From NCBI GenBank assembly GCA_009792885.1, contig WMCF01000172.1:313772-377771 (forward strand): a DNA stretch of 64,000 nucleotides, in the 5' to 3' direction. The notes below the pieces were generated by a model. It had not been told where the DNA came from. It ran no database searches and saw nothing but the letters and a program-made list of their open reading frames with translations. This DNA comes from Eremophila alpestris peregrina. Lineage: Eukaryota > Chordata > Aves > Passeriformes > Alaudidae. The position numbers and the translations under genes are program-made. Shown here piece by piece: positions 46,201 through 55,186 of the stretch; the first letter of the stretch is position 1; each line of letters starts with the position of its first letter.

Positions 46201-49200
46201 TGCTGTGACACCGAGGGCCTGTGACAGGCCCTGTGACCCTGCAGGGACAGCTGACCCTGCCTGCACCCACCCTGTCCCGGTGCTGGGAGGGGATCCCGTC
46301 CCCATCCTCATCCCCATCCCCATCCCCATCTCCATCCCCATCCCCATCCAATCCCTCATCAGGGGACAGCACTGCACAGCTTTGCCTGCTGCTGCCCCTG
46401 TGGAGAACGTTATTCAGCTCCTTTGAAATCCTGTGATGGCTGGAAAATATTTTATTTGGATTAAACAAAAGCACTTCCTGCCCAGGCCAGAGGTGCAGGG
46501 TCCTGTTCTTCTCACACACACACAGAACGCTTTGCTTCCAAAACTGTGACCCAAGGGCCTTTTTGGGGAGGGGCTGCTGGATCTGGCACCACCCTCCCTC
46601 TCCTCTGCTCCGTCTCAGAGGCGTGGGTGGAGAAACCCTCCTTTGGGAAGCCCCTGGAGGAGCACCTGGCCGTCAGCGGGAGGGAGATCGCCTTCCCCGT
46701 GGAGGCCTGCGTCACCATGCTGCTGGAATGCGGGATGCAGGAGGAGGTGGGTCCCGCTGGAATGCGGGATGCAGGAGGAGGTGGGTCCCGCTGGAATGCG
46801 GGATGCAGGAGGAGTGGGTCCCCTGCTGGGCACGATGGAAGGGGCCACGGTGTCCCCCAGGCTCCAGGGCCACCCCCAGCCCCAAGCCTTGCCCAGCACT
46901 CCCCGTGTCCTCTGCCCAGGGTCTCTTCCGAGTGGCTCCCTCGGCCTCCAAGCTGAAGAAGCTCAAGGCTGCCCTGGACTGCTGCGTGGTGGACGTGCAG
47001 GAGTACTCAGCTGACCCCCACGCCATCGCAGGTGGGGCTGCCAGGGCCGGGGTGACCCCCCGAGGGCACCCTGAGGGGGATCAGTGGCACCAAGTCCAGC
47101 TGGACACCAGGATCCAGCGGTGCAGTCCAGGGCTTGATGCTGGGTCTGATTTTGTTCAATTAGTTTTGTCATTAATTGATGGCCTGGCTCATGGGGCAGT
47201 GAGCAGGCAGGTGACACAGCCTGGGACAGTGTCCCAGAGAGGTGCTGCCATCCAGGTGAACACTGGGGTTCAGAGGTGCCTCGGGCTGCCCCAGGTCAGG
47301 GAGGGCAGTGGGTGCTCAGGGGTGAGGGGGGTGGGAAGGGTTTGGGGGTGATTTGAGTCCCAGTGCCCAGGAGCAAAACCCCTCAGTGTCCAACAGCTGG
47401 TGCCACCCCCAGTGCCACCCCCTGTGTTCCCTGTGTGCCACAGGAGCCCTCAAGTCCTACCTGCGGGAGCTGCCCGAGCCCCTGATGACCTTCGAGCTGT
47501 ACGAGGAGTGGATCCAGGCCTCCAAGTGAGTCTGGGGCTGTCCCCATTCCTCCGTGGACTGCCTGGGGCCCCACGGATGGTTTGGGATTCTTATGGAGCA
47601 GTTCACAGCATTTGGGATGTTCCCTCTGGGCTCTGAGAGCCCTGGAGTGGTGAGGGGTCCAGCATCCAAAGGGTTTCCGTCTCCTTGGGACAGGTTTTGG
47701 GGCGTTATTTATTTACATAATGCAGGTGGCAGCCCGAGGGTCTCGCAGGGTCCCCAGGGGCTGGGCACAGCCCCAGGGCGGGGTGGGATCGGGGTAACGC
47801 CCTGTCCCACCTCCTGCAGCATCCCCGAGCAGGAGAAGCGGCTGCAGGCGCTCTGGAACGCCTGCGAGAAGCTGCCCAAAGCCAACTACAACAACATCAG
47901 GTGAGCCTGGGGCCGGCAGGACAGGGCAGGGGACGCGGAGGGGACACAGAGGCACTGACACGTTCGGGATCTGCCCTCCAGGTACGTGATCAAATTTCTG
48001 GCCAAGCTGACCGAGTACCAGGACATGAACAAAATGACCCCGAGCAACGTGGCCATCGTGCTGGGGCCCAACCTGCTGTGGCCACAGGCCGAGGGGTGAG
48101 CCAGGGCTGGGGGCTGATCCTGCTGGGATCCTGCTGGGAATGGTGGTGGGAACCTGCTGGGAATGCTGGGAATTCTGGGAATGCTGCTCGGATCCTGCTG
48201 GGATCCTGGTGGGAATGCTGGGAACCTGCTGGAAATGCTGGGAATCCTGCTGGGAATCCTGCTGGGATCCTGCTGAGATCCTGCTGGGAATTCTGGAAAT
48301 CCTGTTGGAATCCTGGTGGGAATTCTGCTGGGAATCCCACTGGGAATCCCGCTGGGATCCTGCCGGGACCCCGCCGGCCTGCAGGGCTCGCTGAGCTGCC
48401 CTCCCCCCGCAGGAACATGACGGAGATGATGACGACGCTGTCGCTGCAGATCGTGGGCATCATCGAGCCGCTCATCCAGCACGCAGACTGGTTCTTCCCG
48501 GGAGGTAGGGGGTGCCCCTGGCCCGGGGCACAGCTCCCGGGGAGGGGCTCAGAGCCCCCAGCTTTGCTTCTGCCAGTCCCCGCTGCTTGCTGGAGCTCGG
48601 GCAGGGCTCTGGGCACTGAGCCCAGCCCAGATTCTCCAACATCCCCGCAGTGCCAACACCCTCAGCCCCTCCCCTCCCTGGGGATACCCCTCCCCAAACC
48701 CCCAATCCCTCCCCAAAACCCCCAACCCCTCTCAAAACCCCCAATCCCTCCCAAAACCCCCAATTCCTCCCAAAACCCTCAAAACCCTCAACACGCCCAA
48801 CCCCTCCCAACACCCCCAGCCCCTTTCCTCCTTGCGGACACCCCTCCCAGCCCCCTCTGTGCCCCCAGACATCGAGTTCAACGTGTCGGGGAACTACGGC
48901 AGCCCCCTGCACGTGAACCACAACGCCAACTACAGCTCCATGCCCTCCCCGGACGTGGAGCACGGCCCCGAGCGCCGGCAGCACGAGCAGGCGCGGAGAC
49001 CCCTCAGCGTGGCCACCGACAACATGATGCTGGAGTTCTGCAAGAAGGACGGGTGGGTGCCACCTCCGGGGCTCGCTTTCCTCTTGTTCTTGCCCAGGTC
49101 AGGATGGACGATTCACGGGAAACAGAAGTTCGAGCTGGGACTTGGTGATTTATTCTGTCTGATCTATTCACAGACTCACCAGCCCTGAGCTCTGACAGCT

Positions 49201-52200
49201 GCCAGAAAAACCTGGCAAAATGGGCTTTACTGACTTTTCCCCAGCTCTTTAAGCACCATGTACCCAATAATGAGATGACACCTCTATTATTGACGTTTGT
49301 GACCCAGTAATGGCCACTAAAGGTCTGCAATGGGGACCTTTTTCACCCAATTACAGAAAACCACTTAACCTATGAGGATTTAAAAAATCCCCTGAGCCCC
49401 TCAGCTCCTCTGCCCAGCAGTGACCTCTGTCCCTGGGTCCAGTTTTGGGGGGATTTCACATTAACAACCGTTTGTTTCTGCCCATGCAGCCTTAGGAAAA
49501 TCCAAAGGTACTGTATCCTCTGCAGGCTGCTGGGGGGCTACTGGGAGGGCGCTGGGAGGGCGCTGGGAAGGTGCTGGGGAAGGGCGAGGTGGCCCCTGGG
49601 TGACACAAACCCACCCCATGCTTTCATCCCTGCCCTATTGCGCTGTAGTTCCATTCCCAGCAGTTTCCCTGTGGAATTCGCGTTTTTAGGCACCCCGGAG
49701 TGCCGGGGGGGAGCCGGCCCCGCCGGGCGGGCGCTGACCCCCGTCTCTGTGTCCCCAGCATGGGTGTCAGGGTGATGGACACCTCGTGGGTGGCTCGCCG
49801 GGGCACCTCCGCCGGCCGCAAGGCGACCTCGGCCCCTCCGGCCGCGCAGCCCCCGGCCCCGCCCGCAGAGCTGCCCCCCACGCCACACTCGCCCATCCCC
49901 GAGCAGTCCCCGGAGATTTCAGCGGCGCCCTCCCCGCCTCCCGGCAGCTTCGGCTTCCCCCCGGCGGCCGAGCGGACAAGGTAAGGCCAGCGGGACCCCC
50001 TGTCCCCGAGCCGGGCATCGCCCCCGCGAGTGACACCGGCGGGGAGCACCCTCAGCGTACGGGAGAGGATGGGCAGCGTCCCCGGGAGAGGAGAGGGGTC
50101 TGGGGGCAGCAGGAGGGGATGTTTAGCATCCCCCGGTGATGAGCAGAGTCCCGAGGGTACCAGGACAGGATGCTCTGCATCCCCGCAGCCACCGCCCCAT
50201 CCCCATCCTGCCCTTCCCATGAGAACAGTGCTGCCTCAGGGGTCTCCCTGAGGGCCCCTTGCCCGGCTGTCACTGGGCTGAGGCGGAATTTGGGCTGGAG
50301 GTGCCGCAGGAAGGTGCGGAGGAAACGCTCAGGTGCCCTCTGAGACCCCCGCCCGCCCAGGGTCTGAGCCCGACTTTAGTTTGTGCAGCTCCTGTGGGAC
50401 AAAGCGCCTCATCCCCGCTTTCCTGCCCCCAAAGGGAAGCGGAGCCGGGCCGGGCTGCGGAGGGGCAGCCCCGGGAGGGTCGTGCCGTGGGGGTTCGGCA
50501 CCACGAGGGCTCCCCTGCCAGCGCTTCCGCTCTTTTCTGTACCCCCCCTCGGCTTTCGCGTCACTCGTGCCGGTTTTTACGGTGCTTCTGTCCCTTTGCA
50601 GCAGCCCTGAGCCCGCAGCTGCCCGGCCTGTCGGCCCCAGAGCCCCCCGAGCCCCCGGGGACCCCCCGAGCCCCGGGCGGCGCTGCCCGCTCCGGGAGCT
50701 GTGGCCGGGCTGCAGCCGCAGCCTCCCCGCGCCCGCCCCGCTGCCAGCCCGTCCCTTGTCCCCGCTGCCAGCCCGCCCCCTGTCCCCGCTGTCCCCCTGG
50801 CCCTGTCCCCCGCTGTCCGCCCGGCCCTGCCCGTCCCCCCTGCCCTGTCACAGCCGCCCGCCCGCCCGCGCCGCAGGACTCGGCCCCCCGAGGTAACGGC
50901 GGGGCCCCGGGGGCTGCGGCTGTCACCGGGGGGCTCCGGCTGTCACCGGGGGGCTCCGGCTGTCACCGGGGGGCTCCGGGCTCCGGGGGGGGGCGGCCAC
51001 AAGCGGCGGGGGCGGAGGGACCCCGGGGGACGGGAGGGGGACAGCGGGAGCGGAGCGCTGGGTGCGGGAAGGAGCTCACGGCTCTCCTTCTTCTTCTTCT
51101 TCTTCTTCTTCTTCTTCTTCTTCTTCTTCTTCTTCTTCTTCTGTTCATTTCATTTTTTTTTATTGTTATGGTTCATCTTTCACCTTTTACTTTTATTTCA
51201 TTTTTTGTTTTATTTTTGTTTTATTTTTAAATCACATTTTTAATTATTTTGGAGTTTCATTTACTTTGTTAATTTTTCATTTACCTTTATCATTTAATTC
51301 TCTTGTAAGTTTTGGTTTTAATTTTATTTCTAATTCTTTATGTTTATGAATGTTTAATCTTTGTTTTTCATTGGTTTGTTTCTATTTTTCATTTATTTTA
51401 ATTTAATTTTTAATTTTACTATTTTTTTTATTCTTTGCCTTTTTATGTTTGAAACTTTTCCTTTCCGTTTTGTGTTTCCCTTCCCTTCCCTTCCCTTCCC
51501 TTCCCTTCCCTTCCCTTCCCTTCCCTTCCCTTCCCTTTTTCTTCTCTTTCTTATTTCTTTTCTTTTTCCTTTTTCCTTTTCCTTATTTTGTGGGGGTTTT
51601 TCCTTTCTTCCTTTTTCTTCTATTACTTTTTTTTTAATTCCCTTTTCTTTCCCCTTTCCCCTTCTCTTTTCCTCTTTCCTTTTTCTTATTCCCCCCATTT
51701 TGCGAGGAGTTTTTTTTCTTTATTTCTTTCCCCCTGTTCCCTCCATTTCCCGTTTCCCTTTCCCGCTGTCCCCGTGTGCTCCCCGCCCTGTTCCCGGTGT
51801 CCCCCAGCGCCCTCAAACCCCCGGAGCTGTGCCCGGGGCCGCCCCCCGCCCCCGCGGCCGAGCAGAGCCCGCACTCGCTGCGCAAAGGTAGGAGGGGGCT
51901 GCCGGGGGCCGCGGGGGTCCCGGGGGATGACCCCGGCCCTGACACGTCCCTGTCGCCGTCTCTGTCCCGCAGGGGCCAAGAAGCTGGCGCCCATCGCTGC
52001 GCGGGCGGGGGAGGCGGGCGGGGGGCAGCCGTCCCCGGCCAGCCTGTCCCCGACCCCCCCCAGCACCCCGTCCCCGTACGGCCCCTGCGGAGCGTCCCCC
52101 GGAGCCCTCCCCGGAGCCTCCCCCGGGGCCGGGCCGCCCCCGCTGCTGCCGTCCCCCGCCGGGACCGGGGCCGCCGCCCCCCGGGCCCGGGCCGCCCCCA

Positions 52201-53286
52201 AATCGCGGCCGCGCCCCGCGCTGCCCCCGCCGCCGCAGCCGCCCCCGGCCGCCCCCGCGCCCCCGCTGCCCCCGGAGCCACCCCGCACCGACCCCGCGGG
52301 GCCCGGGGACGGCCCCGTCACAGGTAACCCCGGGGGAGGGGCTCCGGGGGGTGGCAGGGTCCCTTAGAGTGGGGACAGTGACCCTGAGACGGAGGGACTG
52401 TGCCCCGGAAAGTGGCGGTGTCCTCAGGAAGGTGGCTGTGTCCCTGGAAAGGCAAATCTGGCCCCAGGAAGGTGGTGGTGTCCTCAGGAAGGTGGCGGTG
52501 TCCCTGGAAAGGCAGATCTGGCCCCAGGAAGGTGGCGGTGTCCCCAGGAAGGTGACAATAGCCCAGGCAAGGTAGAACCGGCCCCAGCGAGGCGGTGCTG
52601 GCCCAGGACAGTGCCAATATCCCCTGAGTGTAGCCGTGTCCCCAGGAAGGGGGTGATACCCCCAGAAAAGTGGAGCTGTCCACAGGACTGTGGTGATGAG
52701 CCCAGGGAGGTGACAGTGCGTCGGGAAGCTGGCTGTGTCCCCTGGAGGTGGCAGTGTCCCCAGGAATGCGACTTCCCCTGAGCTGTGCTGCTGTCCCTGC
52801 TGCTCTGCGCTCCCTGGCCCTGCGCTGTGCTGGTGCCGTGTCCCCCCGGGTCCCTGCGCTGCCGCGGGGGACAGCCAGGGGATGCTCTGGAAGTGCCAGG
52901 TGGCCCTGGGGACCATGGGGGACACAGAGGGAGTGTCCCAGTGTCCCTTCCACGGGATCTGGCGGGGCACAGGGCTCTGTCCTGCCTGTGAGGGGTCGGA
53001 CGGTGTGAGTGACACTGAGGGGCTGGTCACGGTGCCTTAGGGTGGCACTGGCATCGCTGTGGCTCTGCCAAGGCTGGTGGCACAGGCGCGGTGCCAGCAG
53101 CGCGGGGTGTCCCCATGGCCGTGCCGTCCCGCAGGTCTGCTCCGTTTTGATGTCCCCTCCCTGCACGTGTCCCCGGACACCGCCCTGAGCCGGGAACCGC
53201 CCGAGGCAGCGCAGAGACTCTCGGGGCCGAGCCTGACCCCGCGGCGGGAGCAGGAGGAGGAGGAATCGGAGAGCACAGCCCTATGA
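37264..53286 (+). CDS. ARHGAP44: Rho GTPase-activating protein 44 (RICH2)
   Basis: A BAR-domain RhoGAP that curves membranes and switches off Rac/Cdc42, known in dendritic spines and epithelial junctions. Coding exons: 37264-37316, 42503-42542, 42780-42884, 42984-43060, 44063-44174, 44468-44544, 45274-45391, 45952-46020, 46092-46173, 46619-46746, 46920-47031, 47444-47525, 47820-47900, 47982-48095, 48413-48504, 48869-49052, 49490-49507, 49759-49980, 50602-50892, 51808-51887, 51973-52323 and 53135-53286. Phases chain and total 880 codons. The N-terminal MKKQFNRMRQLANQTVG begins the BAR domain (to about 250). RhoGAP follows (about 255-445), with arginine finger R291 in GLFRV. Beyond 500 it is Pro/Ser-rich with LSPTPPSTPSPYG, ending ESTAL, a class I PDZ ligand. 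Human has 818 residues; the extra length is in the exon at 50602. Start ATG has an ideal Kozak. Confidence 0.96.
37325..37460. repeat. (GGGAT)n microsatellite after ARHGAP44 exon 1
   Basis: More than twenty gggat units with ccatgggat interruptions, starting about ten bases past the first splice donor. Confidence 0.95.
39285..39420. repeat. About 20-base minisatellite (gggaatcatagatggaaata)
   Basis: Six copies in ARHGAP44 intron 1. Confidence 0.9.
42110..42188 (+). mobile_element. CR1 LINE fragment
   Basis: gggcaggccctggcacaggg and tgcccacagcagctgtggct match the CR1 copy at 29210-29265. Confidence 0.7.
42345..42422. repeat. 20-base tandem repeat (gatggaaaagcacatccc)
   Basis: Four copies in ARHGAP44 intron 1. 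Confidence 0.9.
43365..43862. repeat. 500-base AT-rich island in ARHGAP44 intron 4
   Basis: Almost only A and T, with runs of tatataat, ataacataat and tatatata, abruptly bounded by GC-rich sequence on both sides. It holds no coding signal. Confidence 0.9.
44806..44880. repeat. T-rich tract with G interruptions
   Basis: Runs of 6-9 T separated by single G or C in ARHGAP44 intron 6. Confidence 0.85.
46723..46820 (+). repeat. 34-base triplication spanning the ARHGAP44 exon 10 donor
   Basis: Units begin at 46723, 46757 and 46791. Each holds the end of exon 10 (ggaatgcgggatgcaggag) plus its donor GAG|GTGGGT. The third copy lacks one base. Only the first donor (exon end 46746) keeps the reading frame into exon 11. 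Confidence 0.95.
48120..48368. repeat. Minisatellite in ARHGAP44 intron 14
   Basis: Repeated tgctgggaatcctgctggga with variants, filling most of the intron between 48095 and 48413. Confidence 0.9.
49088..49385 (+). mobile_element. Interspersed repeat family, copy 3
   Basis: Starts ttcttgcccaggtcaggatg and follows the order of the 25788 copy: gggacttggtgatttattct, agctgccagaaaaacctggc and aaaggtctgcaatggggacc. It sits between ARHGAP44 exon 16 and the 18-base exon 17. Confidence 0.7.
51086..51770. repeat. 680-base pyrimidine-rich tract in ARHGAP44 intron 19
   Basis: Opens with about 18 TTC units (51086-51141), continues as T/A-rich sequence, then about 13 CCCTT units (51471-51538) and mixed C/T sequence to 51770. 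It runs up to 40 bases before the acceptor at 51806-51807. Confidence 0.9.
52395..52605. repeat. About 39-base tandem repeat in the last ARHGAP44 intron
   Basis: Copies of ggtggcggtgtccctggaaa followed by ggcagatctggccccagga. Confidence 0.85.
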
Positions 53287-53754
53287 CAGTGTCCCTGTCC
53301 CCGGGGGACAGCCCAGGGGCCAGCGCCGGCCACCGGCACCGAGGGCCGCGGGCCGGTTTGGGGCGGAGAGCGCCCGGTTTGGGGGCGGCCGCTGTTCTTT
53401 CGTTCATTTCTGTTCGCCTTATCCAGACTTTGCCTTTGAAGCGGGTGCCTGCGCCCCCCGCCCCGCAGCACCCACCGCCCCGGTGTGCCCCGAGGTGCCG
53501 CGGGTGACGAGGAGCTCGCCGGCGCTTTGCAGTGGGATTCCCTTTCTTCGGCTTCTTCCCCCTCCGCTTGTTCGGGAGCAGGATGGGACCTGACCAGCAA
53601 TAACCTGGGGACGCGGGATGTGCCCCCCCGGCTCTCGGGGTGCTGGCGGGGGAGCCGCACGTCCCTCGGCACCCGCTGTCCCCGGGGCTTGGTGGCTTTG
53701 GTCGTGCATGCACAGACAAATTAACCTTTTATCCTTTCCAGAGAGAGAGAAGAT

Positions 53755-53835
53755 CTATCTATTAATCTATATATATATCGGCAGATATATATATATATAT
53801 TCTATATTTGTACAGAGAGAGAGAGAGAGCAATTA
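53755..53835. repeat. (TA)n and (GA)n tracts in the ARHGAP44 3' UTR
   Basis: ctatatatatatcggcagat followed by tatatatatatattctata and gagagagagagagagc. Confidence 0.85.
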
Positions 53836-53980
53836 TAGAGAGATTTGTTTTATCTGGAGCCATCCCCGCCCGGCCGGGGCCAGAGGGAGGATGGAAAAGG
53901 CAGCGCTTCGCCCCCGCCCCGCCCGCGCCGTGCCCCCGCCCCAGGTGGGCCCCGGGGGGCACCAGCACCCCAAAGCACTC

Positions 53981-53995
53981 AATAAATCCAATAAA
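53981..53995 (+). promoter_or_regulatory. Twin poly(A) signals of ARHGAP44
   Basis: AATAAA at 53981-53986 and again at 53990-53995, about 700 bases after the stop. A cleavage site near 54010-54020 is inferred. Confidence 0.65.
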
Positions 53996-54015
53996 TCCGT
54001 GTGCCACTCGCTCAG

Positions 54016-54610
54016 AACTGCCCGCAGGTGCCGGCCTGTCCTTCCTGCCCCGGCCTTCGGGGGAGGGTTTGGAGGTGGAGGGGGTTTGGGGGATAAAGTG
54101 GTGGTTTGGGGGTTTATAGGGAATGGTAATGGTCTGGGGCCGTGGGATGGGGCAGGGCCAGGCTCGGAGGTCACCACCCGCTCCCTGGACCCGACCCTGT
54201 TTCCATCTCCACCATTTCCATCTCTGCCCACGCCTCCATCACCTCCATCCCACCTCACCCACCCCGACCTCCTCCACTCCCACCCCAATCCCACCTCCTC
54301 CATCCTGATCCCACCTCCACGTCCCCCCTTCCTCCCCCACTCCTTTGTCCATCTCCTCCACCTCCCCCCTGACCCAGCAGCTCCACCTCCACCTCTGGCT
54401 GTGGCTGCACCGACTTTCCCCCACATCCTGCTCAAGCCTGGGTGGGCTCAGCCCCAGGATTCCCACACTTCTGGTGCTGCCACCCTGCTGCCAGAGCTCC
54501 CCCGGGCACAGCCATCCCACACAGCGGGATGCAGCCAGCACTGACCCCTGAGCCCCACAGCAGGACCAGGGCCACCCCCGGGGGACACGGAGCCCTCTTC
54601 CCCTCGGACA
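54016..54610. other. Short interval between convergent 3' ends
   Basis: No gene seen. The stretch 54190-54400 is a C-rich, cacctccatcccacctc-like low-complexity tract. Confidence 0.5.
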
Positions 54611-54631
54611 CTGGGCTTGTTTCACGTGTCT

Positions 54632-54637
54632 TTAATA
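54632..54637 (-). promoter_or_regulatory. Probable poly(A) signal of USP43 (ATTAAA)
   Basis: ATTAAA on the minus strand, about 550 bases after the stop at 55187. No AATAAA was seen closer on that strand. Confidence 0.4.
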
Positions 54638-55186
54638 GAAACCGCCGGCGGTGGGGCAGAGCCCCGTACAAAAGCTGGCTGCAGGAATCGGGGATTGCAT
54701 AGACCGAGGTGTGGGGGAACCCCCCACCCCCAAATAGTCGCCTTTTAGAAAACAAAAAGCGTCTCTGGATAAAACTCTCCTGGTACAATAAATACTCTGG
54801 GGCTGCAGAGCTGGGGACCCTGCACCCACCTGCCCTGGGAGACCCCCGGGTTCAGAGCCACCACTCTGGGATGAGCCCAGTTCGGGATGAGCCCAGTCCG
54901 GGATGAGCCCAGTCCGGGATGAGCCCAGGCCCGAATGCCCCAGCTCGGGACGCTCCTGGTTTGGAATGCTTCGGGTCAGGATCTGGGGTGCCCTGGGCCA
55001 GGCAGGAGCCCCCACGCCAGGACTCCATTTGGGAGCCCCAGATCGGGATGCCCCCGGCCGGGATGTTCCCGGTTCGGGATCCCGGTTCAGGCGCCCTTGC
55101 GGTGGGACAGCCCCAGCTGGGGAGCTCCCGGATCCCTCCGGGCCCTGCAGCGCAGCTGCCGAGGGGTGATGTCGCCCACCCAGGGC

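Noticed and set aside
47085..47290. Possible CR1 reverse-transcriptase fragment in ARHGAP44 intron 11
   Set aside because: Some resemblance to CR1 coding sequence (gttcaattagttttgtcatt then atggcctggctcatgggg) but too diverged to be sure by eye.
50259..51230. 323-residue plus-strand frame reading ALSPQLPGL
   Set aside because: Looks plausible, but the exon 18 donor phase and the exon 20 acceptor phase both require the other frame of the exon at 50602-50892.
51813..53030. 405-residue minus-strand frame antisense to ARHGAP44 C-terminal exons
   Set aside because: Shadow of the Pro-rich coding exon and a tandem repeat.
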